64,000 bases of DNA from JAHJQZ01 sp963675235 (GCA_963675235.2 CAXXFU010000004.1:682001-746000), one strand, 5' to 3'. Shown: positions 36,563 through 45,186, counted from the stretch's first letter. The notes: generated by a model not told the origin, from the sequence alone. Program-made: numbers and translations.

Positions 36563-37355
36563 ACTCAATCCCGTTTCGTGGTGGAAGGGCTTTCTGGCGC
36601 TTCCGAACGAGAGCCGCACGAAAACCATTGCCATGGCCTTCTTGGTCTCGGCGGTCTGTGCGCTCGCGGTCAACGGCGCCACCGTGGTCCTCAAGCCGAT
36701 CCAGTCGGCCAATCGCGCCCACGAGCAGCAGGTGCGGCTCGAAGCGCTGATCTCGGCGATTCCAGGCATGACCGAACTGATCGCCGAGGCCGGCGGCGAT
36801 GCACTCTCGGCCGTGGTCGTCAATCTCGAAACCGGCTGGGCAGCCGACGGCGTCACCCCGGCAACGCTCGAAACCGCGCTTCAGGATCCGGCCAATTACA
36901 GGCAGCTGACCCCGGCCGAAGATCTTGCCGGTATCGCCTCGCGGCCTGATCTGGCGCAGGTCTACATCTTGAGGAGCGGCGAGGACGTGTCCCTGGCCAT
37001 CCTGCCCTTCAGCGGCGCCGGCTATCAGGGACCGATCGAGGGCATGGTCGCAATGCATGGCGACATGAACACCATCGCCGGCCTGGCAATCACCGATCAG
37101 GTCGAAACGCCGGGCCTTGGCGGCCGCATCGAGGAACCGGCCTGGCAGGCGCAATTTGCCGGCGTGAAGGCCCGCGACGCCAATGGCGAACTGCGCTTCG
37201 CCGTGCAGCACGGCCCGGCCACCAATGATTTCGAAGTCGACGGCATCACCGGCGCCACCAAGACCTCCAACGCCATGTCGCGGATCATCCGCTTCTGGAT
37301 GGGCCCGAACGGCTACGGCAAGTTCTTCGACGCGGTGAAACGAGGAGAATTCTAG
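36555..37355 (+). CDS. nqrC: Na+-translocating NADH:quinone reductase subunit C
   Basis: 266 residues. One N-terminal membrane anchor (AMAFLVSAVCALAVNGATVV) and a periplasmic FMN-binding domain. The covalent FMN site is intact: D229-G-I-T-G-A-T235, with T235 as the predicted flavin-linked threonine. The start is TTG after GAGGAG, overlapping nqrB by 8 bp. This subunit takes electrons within the Nqr complex; its FMN would be attached by the ApbE encoded downstream. Confidence 0.94.
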   Translation: MAELNPVSWWKGFLALPNESRTKTIAMAFLVSAVCALAVNGATVVLKPIQSANRAHEQQVRLEALISAIPGMTELIAEAGGDALSAVVVNLETGWAADGVTPATLETALQDPANYRQLTPAEDLAGIASRPDLAQVYILRSGEDVSLAILPFSGAGYQGPIEGMVAMHGDMNTIAGLAITDQVETPGLGGRIEEPAWQAQFAGVKARDANGELRFAVQHGPATNDFEVDGITGATKTSNAMSRIIRFWMGPNGYGKFFDAVKRGEF

Positions 37356-37358
37356 GCC

Positions 37359-38024
37359 ATGGCTGGCAAAGGATTGTTCTGGAGCACGTTGTACGACCCG
37401 CTGATCCGGCAGAACCCGATCATGCTGCAGATCCTCGGCCTGTGCTCGGCGCTGGCGGTGACGACGACACTCGACACCGCCATCACCATGTCCGCTTCGT
37501 TGACCGTGGTGCTGGTGCTGTCCTCGTTCTTTGTCAGCCTCATTCGCCATCACATTCCCGATTCGATCCGGCTGATCGTCCAGATCATCATCGTCGCCTC
37601 GCTGGTGATCGTCATCGACCAGATCCTGCAGGCCTATTTCTTCGACATTTCCAAGCGGCTGTCGGTCTATGTCTCGCTGATCACCACCAATTGCATCGTG
37701 CTCGGGCGCACGGAAAGCTTCGCGCGTTCCAATCCACCGCTGCCCTCGATGCTCGACGCGCTCGGCAACGGGCTCGGCTATTCGATGGTGCTGATCATCA
37801 TCGGCGGCATACGCGAGCTGTTCGGCAAGGGCAGTCTGCTCGATTTCCAGGTCCTGACCACCATCGACCAGGGCGGCTGGTACACGCCGATGGCGCTGAT
37901 GCTGCTGGCGCCGAGCGCCTTCTTCCTGCTCGGCGGTTTGGTCTGGCTGGTACGCTCGCTCAATACCTACCAGATCGAGCCACCTGAGCATAAGGCTCCC
38001 GAGAAGAAGGAGAGCCGGGCATGA
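37359..38024 (+). CDS. nqrD: Na+-translocating NADH:quinone reductase subunit D
   Basis: 221 residues, six transmembrane segments. Starts with LYDPLIRQNPIMLQILGLCS; the two cysteines that help hold the intramembrane iron centre in Nqr are at C29 and C112 (LITTNCIVLGR), the same numbers as reported in Vibrio. The ribosome site GAGGAGA is 7 nt ahead. The last residues are charged (PPEHKAPEKKESRA), a tail longer than usual. The gene overlaps nqrE by 4 bp. Confidence 0.96.
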   Translation: MAGKGLFWSTLYDPLIRQNPIMLQILGLCSALAVTTTLDTAITMSASLTVVLVLSSFFVSLIRHHIPDSIRLIVQIIIVASLVIVIDQILQAYFFDISKRLSVYVSLITTNCIVLGRTESFARSNPPLPSMLDALGNGLGYSMVLIIIGGIRELFGKGSLLDFQVLTTIDQGGWYTPMALMLLAPSAFFLLGGLVWLVRSLNTYQIEPPEHKAPEKKESRA

Positions 38025-38632
38025 ACGATCCCCTCGGCTTCGTCCTGAGAGCGGTCTTTGTCGAGAACATGCCGCTGACCCTGTTCCTGGGACTGTGTAC
38101 CTTCATGGCACTGTCCCGAAGGGTCGGCACCGCCATCGGGCTCGGCATCGCGGTCACCGCATCGCTCGGCATCACGGCGGCGCTCAATCAGGCCATCTAC
38201 CAGTTCCTTCTGGCGCCGGGCGCCTGGGCCTGGGCCGGCATGCCTGATCTCGACCTGAGCTACCTCAAGCTCGTCGCCTTCATCGGCGTCATCGCGGCAT
38301 CGATCCAGCTCATCGAAATGGTCATGGACCGCTTTTTCCCTGCGATCTACGCCTCGTTCGGCGTCTTTCTGCCGCTGTTGACGGTGCATTGCGCCATCCT
38401 CGCCGGCTCGCTTCTGGCGGTCGATCGCCATTACGACGTCTTCGAATCCTTCATTTACGGTCTGAGCGGTGGTTTCGGCTTTGCCGTTGCCGTCGTCATC
38501 CTCGCCGGCATCCGCCAGCGCATGGCCTATGCCGACCTGCCCGGCGGCCTCAGGGGCCTCGGCATCAGCTTCATTCTCGCCGGCATGATGTCGCTCGGCT
38601 TTTCCGCCTTTGCGCAAATGGTGGTCGCATGA
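38021..38632 (+). CDS. nqrE: Na+-translocating NADH:quinone reductase subunit E
   Basis: 203 residues, six membrane segments, homologous to NqrD in inverted topology. Cysteines that pair with those of NqrD are C26 (FLGLCTFMALSRR) and C124 (LTVHCAILAGS). VFVENMPLTLFLGLCTFMAL is typical. Overlaps nqrD and nqrF by 4 bp each, so the middle of the operon is tightly coupled. Confidence 0.96.
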   Translation: MNDPLGFVLRAVFVENMPLTLFLGLCTFMALSRRVGTAIGLGIAVTASLGITAALNQAIYQFLLAPGAWAWAGMPDLDLSYLKLVAFIGVIAASIQLIEMVMDRFFPAIYASFGVFLPLLTVHCAILAGSLLAVDRHYDVFESFIYGLSGGFGFAVAVVILAGIRQRMAYADLPGGLRGLGISFILAGMMSLGFSAFAQMVVA

Positions 38633-39855
38633 TCGAGATCGGCATTGGCAGCGGCGTCATCATCGGGCTCATCGTCATCATGGCGATTGGGCTGATCTTC
38701 GCCAAACGCAGTCTTGTTCCCCAGGAAGCGGTTCTGGTCACGGTCAACGAAGGCAAGGTAATCCAGGCCGGGCGTGGCGACCGCCTGCTTGGCGTGCTGC
38801 ATAATGCCGGCGTCGGCATTCCCGCCGCCTGTGGCGGTTCGGGCACCTGTGGCCTCTGCCGGGTGACGGTTTACGGCGAGGGCGGTGGCGAGCCGCTCGC
38901 CAATGAAAAGGGCGTCTTGTCGGCCGCCGAGCGCCGGGCCCACAAGCGCCTGGCCTGCCAGACCCAGTTGCGCGGACCGGTCTCTGTCGAGGTGCCGACC
39001 GAAATCCTCGTCGCCGAGGGTTTCGAATGCACCGTCGCCTCCAACCGCATGCTGGCGCCGCTGATCCGCGAACTCATTCTCGACGTGCCGGAAGGCCGCG
39101 ACATCTCGTTCAAGGCCGGCAATTTCATGCAGCTGACGGCGCCGGCCTACACGCTCGACCTCGGCTCGCTGCACATGCCGCACGAATTCGAGGAAATCTG
39201 GACCATCGCCGGCTGGCGCCAGATGCATGCGGAATCACCCAAGCCCGTGACACGCGCCTATTCTATCGCCTGCCGCCCCGAGGACGTCGCCAATGGCAAG
39301 CTGGTGTTCAACATCCGCCTCGCCGTGCCGCCGGCGGGCCACGAGGAGGACATCACCCCCGGCGTCGTCTCTTCGCACCTTTTCGCCCTCAAGCCCGGCG
39401 ACACCATCGAGGCCTCCGGTCCCTATGGCGATTTCCAGATCCAGCCGACCGAACGCGAGATGGTGTTCATCGGCGGCGGCGTCGGCATGGCACCGATGCG
39501 GGCCATGGTGCACGAGCAGATCGGTCTCAAGACCAAACGCAAGATGACCTTTTACTATGGCGCGCGCTCGGCCGCCGACCTGTTCTACCGCGAGGAATTC
39601 GACGCCATCGCCAAGGAAAACGACAATTTCAACTGGATCCCCGCCCTGTCCGAGCCGGCGCCCGGCGACCGCTGGACCGGCGCCACCGGTTTCATCCACG
39701 AGGTCGTGCGCAACGCCATGAGCGGCCACCCGGCGCCGGAGGATTGCGAATACTACCTGTGCGGCCCGCCGGTGATGATCTCGGCCGTCTTCGCCATGCT
39801 CGACCGGCTCGGCGTCGAGCGCGACTCCATCTTCAACGACGATTTTGGAATCTGA
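38629..39855 (+). CDS. nqrF: Na+-translocating NADH:quinone reductase subunit F
   Basis: 408 residues; NADH-oxidising entry of the complex. One N-terminal membrane helix, then a [2Fe-2S] ferredoxin domain with C68, C74, C77 (CGGSGTCGLC) and C110, then a ferredoxin-reductase module with FAD motif RAYSIA, NADH motif FIGGGVGMAPMRAM and C-terminal YYLCGPPVMISAV and DDFGI. The ATG is inside the nqrE stop; a longer in-frame stretch upstream is only nqrE read in another frame. Full length. Confidence 0.97.
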   Translation: MIEIGIGSGVIIGLIVIMAIGLIFAKRSLVPQEAVLVTVNEGKVIQAGRGDRLLGVLHNAGVGIPAACGGSGTCGLCRVTVYGEGGGEPLANEKGVLSAAERRAHKRLACQTQLRGPVSVEVPTEILVAEGFECTVASNRMLAPLIRELILDVPEGRDISFKAGNFMQLTAPAYTLDLGSLHMPHEFEEIWTIAGWRQMHAESPKPVTRAYSIACRPEDVANGKLVFNIRLAVPPAGHEEDITPGVVSSHLFALKPGDTIEASGPYGDFQIQPTEREMVFIGGGVGMAPMRAMVHEQIGLKTKRKMTFYYGARSAADLFYREEFDAIAKENDNFNWIPALSEPAPGDRWTGATGFIHEVVRNAMSGHPAPEDCEYYLCGPPVMISAVFAMLDRLGVERDSIFNDDFGI

Positions 39856-39858
39856 CCC

Positions 39859-40848
39859 ATGAGCATTCCGACCCCCAGGTTCGACCGACGCGGATTTCTC
39901 GCCCTTGGAGGCGCTTCGGCACTGGCCGTCGCCATGCCGGGTGTTGCCCTCGGCGCCCCGGCGCTGCGCGTCATGCGGGGCAGCGCCTTCGCCACCGAAT
40001 GGTCCATCGCCACCCCGGACGGGGTCGACATCGAACCCCTGCGCGCGCCGATCGAACAGATGCTGGCGCGCATCGACCTGACAATGTCTCCCTGGCGCAG
40101 TGATTCCGATGTCAGCCGTTTCAACCGCGCCCCGGCCGGCACGCTAAAGATGCCGGACGAATTGGTGGAGGTGACAACGGCTGCCCTTGCCCTTGCCGGG
40201 CTGAGCGGCGGCACCTTCGACCCCACGGTCGGCCCGCTGGTCTCACGCTGGGGTTTTGGTCCCATCGAAGGCGGCGATGCAACCGACTGGCACCATATCG
40301 GTCTCGAAGCCAACGCCCTTTCCAAGGCAGATGGCGCGCTGACGCTCGACTTGTGCGGCATCGCCAAGGGCTATGCGCTCGACCGTATGACTGACATCGT
40401 TCGCGAAGCCGGGCACGAGGATTTCCTCATCGATCTCGGCGGCGAACTGCGTGGCTGCGGCACTCATCCGTCCGGGCGATCGTGGCATGTCGCCATCGAG
40501 GACCCGCGCCCTGGCGCTTCCGGCGCCGTCGACGTGCTCGATCTCGGCAACATGGCCGTCGCCACCTCCGGCTCCCGCGCCAATGGCTACGATGTCGGCG
40601 ACAGGCGCTACAGCCACATCATCGACCCGCAAACGCTCGAGCCGGCCGATTCCGCCCTTCTGTCGGTCTCCGTCGTCGCGCCCGACACCATGACCGCCGA
40701 TGGCTGGGCCACCGCCCTTTTCGCCGCCGGAGCGGCCGGGGGTCCGGACCTGGCGCGGCGCCAAGGCGTCAGCGCCCTTTTCGTTCTCAAGGGCGCCGAG
40801 GGCCTCAGGCGCATTTCGACGGGTTCTTTCGACACATTTGTCGCGTAG
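39859..40848 (+). CDS. apbE: FAD:protein FMN transferase
   Basis: 329 residues. N-terminal twin-arginine-like signal (FDRRGFLALGGASALAVAMP) directs it to the periplasm, where it attaches FMN to the threonine of NqrC (and usually NqrB). Family motifs: MTMSPWRSDSDVSRFN-like start of the domain (TMSPWRSDSDVSRFNRA), LDLCGIAKGYALDRM, YSHIIDPQT and TMTADGWATALF. It starts 3 bp after nqrF. With NqrB lacking its site, NqrC may be the only Nqr substrate in this organism. Confidence 0.95.
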   Translation: MSIPTPRFDRRGFLALGGASALAVAMPGVALGAPALRVMRGSAFATEWSIATPDGVDIEPLRAPIEQMLARIDLTMSPWRSDSDVSRFNRAPAGTLKMPDELVEVTTAALALAGLSGGTFDPTVGPLVSRWGFGPIEGGDATDWHHIGLEANALSKADGALTLDLCGIAKGYALDRMTDIVREAGHEDFLIDLGGELRGCGTHPSGRSWHVAIEDPRPGASGAVDVLDLGNMAVATSGSRANGYDVGDRRYSHIIDPQTLEPADSALLSVSVVAPDTMTADGWATALFAAGAAGGPDLARRQGVSALFVLKGAEGLRRISTGSFDTFVA

Positions 40849-40857
40849 GATCAGATC

Positions 40858-41028
40858 ATGGAAGCACTCTTGGCCATCGCGATCGTCACTCTTGCCGCCA
40901 CCGGACTGGCCGCGGGGCTGATGCTGACAGGCAAGCCGCCGCAGACATCGTGCGGCGGCATCGACTGCATCGGCGGCGGGCAGTGCGAAATCTGTCCACG
41001 GCGTCAGGAGGCGCATGATCATGACTGA
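40858..41028 (+). CDS. nqrM: NqrM-like Nqr maturation protein
   Basis: 56 residues: one N-terminal membrane helix (LAIAIVTLAATGLAAGLML) then four cysteines C32, C37, C43 and C46 (SCGGIDCIGGGQCEICP). NqrM is known to deliver iron to the NqrD/NqrE centre; the family has one helix and a cysteine-rich end, as here. The position after apbE matches known nqr operons. Too short for many gene finders; it overlaps the start of the CBS gene. Confidence 0.85.
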   Translation: MEALLAIAIVTLAATGLAAGLMLTGKPPQTSCGGIDCIGGGQCEICPRRQEAHDHD

Positions 41029-41413
41029 AGAACGCATCGACTCGGTCATGCAGAAGGACGTTCTGCGCTTGAGCCCCGACATGCCGATCCGCGACGCCGT
41101 GGCGGCGCTGGTCAAGGCCAGGAGCCAGGTCGCGCCGGTTCTCGACGACACCGGCACCATCGTCGGCGTCCTGACCCAGAAGGACTGTTTCCGCTCGGCC
41201 CTCAACGCCGGCTACTACCGGCAATGGCGCGGCTCGGCCAAGGACTACATGACCACCGAAGTCGAAACGCTCGACGCCGAGACCGATTTCGTCACCGCCG
41301 CCGAAGCCTTCATCAACCAGCCCTTCCGCGCCTATCCGGTGGTGCGCAATGGCGAACTGGTCGGCGTTTTGACCCGCACCGATCTTCTGGCGACCTTCCT
41401 GACGCTGGGCTGA
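41021..41413 (+). CDS. Two-CBS-domain protein
   Basis: 130 residues from ATG 41021: two CBS repeats (VMQKDVLRLSPDMPIRDAVA with VLDDTGTIVGVLTQKDCFR; YMTTEVETLDAETDFVTAAE with YPVVRNGELVGVLTRTDLL). CBS pairs bind adenosine nucleotides and sense energy state. It is coupled to nqrM (ATGACTGA overlap; AGGAGG 9 nt upstream), which suggests a role in monitoring or controlling Nqr activity. That role is inference; the protein has no catalytic domain. ATG 41015 is a second possible start but sits only 3 nt from the ribosome site. Confidence 0.85.
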   Translation: MTEERIDSVMQKDVLRLSPDMPIRDAVAALVKARSQVAPVLDDTGTIVGVLTQKDCFRSALNAGYYRQWRGSAKDYMTTEVETLDAETDFVTAAEAFINQPFRAYPVVRNGELVGVLTRTDLLATFLTLG

Positions 41414-41539
41414 GCAGACGCGCCTGGCCGCATTGCGGATAGAGCGCCCTAGCGCCAGCCGAGACGCTGACGGGCGAGATGAACCGCACCCTCGATCGGC
41501 GGGCGGGCGAGACGGTGCAGGCACGATTAGGCCGGCATC

Positions 41540-41740
41540 ATTGTGGCCCTCGGCGCTGAGGCCATGTGCCAGCAGAGCCTCTTCGAGCTTGCGCCCAACA
41601 CTTTCATTATTGATGCCCTGGGCACCGAGAACCAGGAGAGCCACGTCGATATCCGTCGAGATGGCGGCACAGACCACCGCGGCGATCCTGCGGGCGATTG
41701 GAGAGGCAGAGGTGCCATTTTGCCGTCGGGACTTGCCATC
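41540..41740 (-). pseudogene. Unidentified frameshifted gene remnant
   Basis: A protein-like stretch appears across two minus-strand frames: MASPDGKMAPLPLQSP in one, then IARRIAAVVCAAISTDIDVA and LLVLGAQGINNESVGRKLEE in the next. It reads smoothly if one frameshift near 41695 is allowed, and no long open frame contains both. Similarity to a known family is not clear to me. It lies in a region with other broken genes. I cannot name the parent gene. Confidence 0.35.
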
Positions 41741-41893
41741 ACTGCGCCTTCATCGGTTCCCAGCCATGCGAGCGCATCGAGCGATAGAGGGGTCGATGAT
41801 TCTGTTCACGAAAACACCATCCTCAAGAGATTCCGCCGATTGCGTGTCTTGTGCAAAGTATTGGCAGAAATGACACTTTTGCTGAGAGAAGCC

Positions 41894-42238
41894 TTAGGCT
41901 CGGGTTTGTTCGGGCACCGGGCAGACCCAGACGGTGTCATTGTCCGACTTCTCGACCATGCAGCCGACCGGATACTCGACATAGCCCCGGACCGGCACCC
42001 ATGAGGAATCGGTGGCGATGCAGCCACCGCTGCCGACGAATTCGTGCCAGAGTTGCATGCTGCCCTTCTCGATCCAGGCTGATTCGATGATGGCGAGTTG
42101 ATCGCCAGCGAACTGCAAAAGCGCCATCGCCATGCCTTCGCCCGTGGTCTTGTCCTGGTGCGCCATCGTCGCGCCCCAGGCCAGCACCTCGGTGACCGGG
42201 TTGTCCATACCGAAGAAATTGCGCGCCGATTCGATGGT
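41894..42238 (-). pseudogene. C-terminal fragment of a Gfo/Idh/MocA dehydrogenase
   Basis: About 115 codons of the alpha/beta substrate domain of a sugar dehydrogenase remain: ESARNFFGMDNPVTEVLAWG, then LLQFAGDQLAIIESAWIEKG and HEFVGSGGCIATDSS. The Rossmann half is missing; similarity stops abruptly near 42238, the same place where the plus-strand ABC fragment begins. An intact family member would have about 350 residues. Almost surely non-functional. Confidence 0.65.
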
Positions 42239-42424
42239 GTGCGGTACGATCGTTCATGCCGAGGTCCTCGGCGCCGGCGGTTTCATCTATGCCGATGTCG
42301 GCGAGACCGAACCGGTGATCATCCGCCAGCAGGGCAAGAACACGCACCGGGTCGGCGAGACACTGTCACTGTCCCCGGCCGGCCATAACCACTTCCTTTT
42401 TGACAGGTCCGGTGAACCGATGGC
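42237..42424 (+). pseudogene. C-terminal TOBE fragment of an ABC sugar ATPase
   Basis: About 62 codons matching the end of a UgpC-type ATPase: EVLGAGGFIYADVGETEPV, then IIRQQGKNTHRVGETLSLSP and NHFLFDRSGEPM. The nucleotide-binding domain is absent, and coding similarity begins at the exact point where the minus-strand dehydrogenase fragment ends. After GEPM the frame continues without similarity. Confidence 0.65.
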
Positions 42425-42560
42425 GCATTGGCGATCACACCGTCGCCAGCAGGCACGCCGTCGAAGCTGCCGGGCCAGGACATCCGGGCAAACCGCTTGT
42501 CCCTGATCCCCGGCAGCTCAACTCCGCAGATTCACGTGGGTTTTGTCGGTTAGCCTTGAT

Positions 42561-42581
42561 TATACCAGAATGCCTGATACA
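42561..42581. promoter_or_regulatory. Operator-like inverted repeat upstream of the HTH regulator
   Basis: TATACC, 9-nt spacer, GATACA. A related repeat, TATATC-N9-GATATA, lies before the arabinofuranosidase gene; 13 of 21 positions agree. The site is 39 bp before the regulator start, consistent with autoregulation by that regulator (inference). Confidence 0.45.
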
Positions 42582-42619
42582 CACAGAGCAGTGAATCAGA
42601 TCAGTGATAGAATGTCGGT

Positions 42620-43549
42620 TTGGCGCGCAATTTCCTTTTAGTCGATCCAGAAGACGACATCGACGTCCTCAAGGGGCTGGCCTCGCCGGTCCGCGTCGCC
42701 ATGCTGCAGCTGCTTCATACCGAGGGGCCGCTCAACATCAACGATATCGCGGCACGGCTCGGCCTGCCTCAATCGACGGCCTCGTCCAATGCGACACTCC
42801 TTGAGAAGGCCAAGCTCATCCGCACCGAGCTGCAAAAGGCGCGCAAGGGCAACCAGAAGATCTGCCATTCGACCTTCGACGAAATTCTCGTCGCTTTCCG
42901 CGAAGATATTGGGGATGCGCGCAATGACGGCATCGAAGTGGCGATGCCGATCGGGCTCTATTCCGGTTTCGAGGTTACGGCACCATGCGGTCTGTGCACG
43001 CCGGACGGCATTGTCGGACTGCTCGACGTGCCCGATTCCTTCCTCGATCCCGATCGCATGAAGGCGGGGCTTCTGTGGTTCACCCGCGGCTTCGTCGAGT
43101 ACCAGTTTCCAAACACCGCTCGCCACTCGGTCAACACGCTCAGCGCCATCGAGTTCAGCCTCGAACTGAGTTCGGAAGTGCCCGGCACCAGCGCCGACTG
43201 GCCCTCCGACATCGCGCTCTGCGTCAATGGCGTCGATGTTGGCACCTGGACCTCTCCGGGCGATTTCGGTGACAAGCGCGGCGTCTACACGCCTGACTGG
43301 TGGAAGCTCAAGGGCTCACAATACGGCAAGCTGAAGACCTGGCACATTGGCCAGAACGGCTCTTTTGTCGATGGCGTCAGGATGTCCGATATCACTCTTG
43401 CCGATCTGCACCTCAGCGATCACCAGTCGATCCGCTTGAAAATCGGCGTGCATGAAGACGCCAAACACCCGGGCGGTATCAACATTTTCGGTCGCGGCTT
43501 CGGCAATTACGACCAGGACATCATCCTCAGGCTGCACACACAACGCTGA
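42620..43549 (+). CDS. ArsR-like HTH regulator with C-terminal ligand domain, adjacent to abfA
   Basis: 309 residues. N-terminal winged helix of the ArsR/IclR kind (VLKGLASPVRVAMLQLLHTE; INDIAARLGLPQSTASSNAT) followed by a ~200-residue beta-rich domain with many Trp and Gly (WTSPGDFGDKRGVYTPDWW; RGFGNYDQDIILRL). Such regulators are often found next to arabinofuranosidase and other hemicellulose genes; the second domain is probably a sugar sensor. The start is TTG at 42620 with only a weak ribosome site; the in-frame upstream region does not extend homology. It is 98 bp ahead of abfA, transcribed in the same direction. Confidence 0.78.
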   Translation: MARNFLLVDPEDDIDVLKGLASPVRVAMLQLLHTEGPLNINDIAARLGLPQSTASSNATLLEKAKLIRTELQKARKGNQKICHSTFDEILVAFREDIGDARNDGIEVAMPIGLYSGFEVTAPCGLCTPDGIVGLLDVPDSFLDPDRMKAGLLWFTRGFVEYQFPNTARHSVNTLSAIEFSLELSSEVPGTSADWPSDIALCVNGVDVGTWTSPGDFGDKRGVYTPDWWKLKGSQYGKLKTWHIGQNGSFVDGVRMSDITLADLHLSDHQSIRLKIGVHEDAKHPGGINIFGRGFGNYDQDIILRLHTQR

Positions 43550-43565
43550 CGCGCAAGAATTCAAC

Positions 43566-43614
43566 TTGACGCACGGGCCGTGTCGCGCTCATATATATCC
43601 GAGGAACAGATATA
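43566..43614 (+). promoter_or_regulatory. Promoter and operator for abfA
   Basis: TTGACG (43566-43571) and CATATA (43590-43595), spacing 18, form a sigma-70-like promoter. Overlapping its -10 and start is a perfect inverted repeat TATATC (43594-43599), 9-nt spacer, GATATA (43609-43614). A protein bound there would block transcription. The upstream HTH regulator is the likely candidate (inference). Confidence 0.6.
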
Positions 43615-43647
43615 AACCAATAATTCCGCTTTTTATGGGAGGGGACT

Positions 43648-45159
43648 ATGCGCGCGACCATTACGGCGCATAAGGAGTTCACCATCGCCGAGATCGACAA
43701 GAGGCTCTACGGCGCTTTTCTCGAGCATCTCGGACGGGCAATCTACACCGGCATTTACGAACCCGGCCATCCCACCGCCGATGCCAACGGCATGCGCGGC
43801 GACGTGATCAAACTGGTCAAGGATCTCAACGTTCCGATCGTTCGCTATCCCGGCGGCAATTTCGTCTCGGCCTACAATTGGGAAGACGGCATAGGCCCGA
43901 AGGACCAGCGACCGACCCGGCTCGATCTGGCCTGGCACACCTCGGAGTCCAATGAAGTCGGCATCCACGAATTCGCCGACTGGGCCGACAGCGTCGGCAC
44001 CGAGATGATGCTGGCGCTCAACCTGGGTTCACGCGGCCTCGACGAAGCCCGCAGCTTCATCGAATATGTCAATCATCCCGGTGGCTCCTACTGGTCCGAC
44101 CTCAGGAAAAAGAACGGCCGCGCCGATCCCTGGAACGTCAAGCTTTGGGCTCTCGGCAACGAAATGGACGGTCCCTGGCAGGTCGGCCACAAGTCCGCTG
44201 CCGAATACGGACACCTGGCCAACGAAACCGCCAAGGCCGTGCGCGCCTTCGACAGAAATCTCGAACTGGTCGTGTGCGGCTCGTCGCACGCCGACATGCC
44301 GACCTATCCGGACTGGGAAGCAACGGTTTTGGATCAGTCCTATGAGAATGTCGATTACATCTCGCTGCACATGTATTTCCGAAACCCGGAGAAGAATACG
44401 GCCAACTTCCTGGCATTGAACGAAAAACTCGATCGCTACATCGGCACGATCGCCGGCACGATCGACTATGTGAAAGCCAAGAAACGCTCGAAGAAGGACG
44501 TCTACATTTCCTTCGACGAGTGGAACGTCTGGTACCACTCAAATGAGCAGGACAAGAAGATCCTCGAAGGCAATGACGGCTGGCCGCATGCGCCGGGTCT
44601 TCTGGAAGACATCTACAATTTCGAAGACGTACTGATGGTCGGGCTGGCGCTCAACACCTTCATCCGGCGTTCCGATGTCGTGAAGATCGCCGCCATCGCC
44701 CAGTTGGTGAACGTCATCGCACCGATCATGACTGTCGAGGGCGGGCCGGCCTGGAAGCAGACCATCTATTATCCGTACTACTATGCCTCGATCTATGGCC
44801 GTGGCACCGCCTTGCGCCTCAATGTCAATTGCCCCGGCTACGATTGTGAGTACGGCGACAATGTGCCCTATGTCGACGCCGCCGCGGTGCACAACGACGA
44901 GGATGGAACGCTGACCCTGTTCATCGTTAACCGGCACCCGAGCGAGACCATTGGACTCGACATTTCGCTGCAAGGTTTTGAGGCAGCACGCATTCTCGAG
45001 CACAAGGTAATGACCCATCCCGATCTCGAGGCGGTCAATTCGCCCGAAAAACCTGATGAAGTCGCGCCGCGCGACGGTCAGGGCGCCTCGGTCGACGGCG
45101 GCACCATCAGCCTTCAGCTGCCAGCATATTCCTATCAGATGGTCAGGCTGAAAGCCTGA
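43648..45159 (+). CDS. abfA: Alpha-N-arabinofuranosidase, GH51
   Basis: 503 residues, full length for GH51. Retaining enzyme that removes terminal arabinofuranose from arabinan and arabinoxylan oligosaccharides. Hallmarks: YGAFLEHLGRAIYTGIYEP, VRYPGGNFVSAYNWEDGIGP, the acid/base E172 in LGNEMDGPWQ and the nucleophile E291 in ISFDEWNVWYH. No signal peptide, so it works in the cytoplasm on imported oligosaccharides, in line with the downstream importer. GGGAGGGG precedes the ATG at 43648. A strong terminator follows at 45187. Confidence 0.95.
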   Translation: MRATITAHKEFTIAEIDKRLYGAFLEHLGRAIYTGIYEPGHPTADANGMRGDVIKLVKDLNVPIVRYPGGNFVSAYNWEDGIGPKDQRPTRLDLAWHTSESNEVGIHEFADWADSVGTEMMLALNLGSRGLDEARSFIEYVNHPGGSYWSDLRKKNGRADPWNVKLWALGNEMDGPWQVGHKSAAEYGHLANETAKAVRAFDRNLELVVCGSSHADMPTYPDWEATVLDQSYENVDYISLHMYFRNPEKNTANFLALNEKLDRYIGTIAGTIDYVKAKKRSKKDVYISFDEWNVWYHSNEQDKKILEGNDGWPHAPGLLEDIYNFEDVLMVGLALNTFIRRSDVVKIAAIAQLVNVIAPIMTVEGGPAWKQTIYYPYYYASIYGRGTALRLNVNCPGYDCEYGDNVPYVDAAAVHNDEDGTLTLFIVNRHPSETIGLDISLQGFEAARILEHKVMTHPDLEAVNSPEKPDEVAPRDGQGASVDGGTISLQLPAYSYQMVRLKA

Positions 45160-45186
45160 AACCCTCGGTTTCCTCCCACCTGCAAG

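Noticed and set aside
43586..43600. XRE-cupin type operator near abfA (ATATATATCC)
   Set aside because: It lacks the CC...GG ends of the sites near kbl and fits better as part of the TATATC-N9-GATATA repeat.
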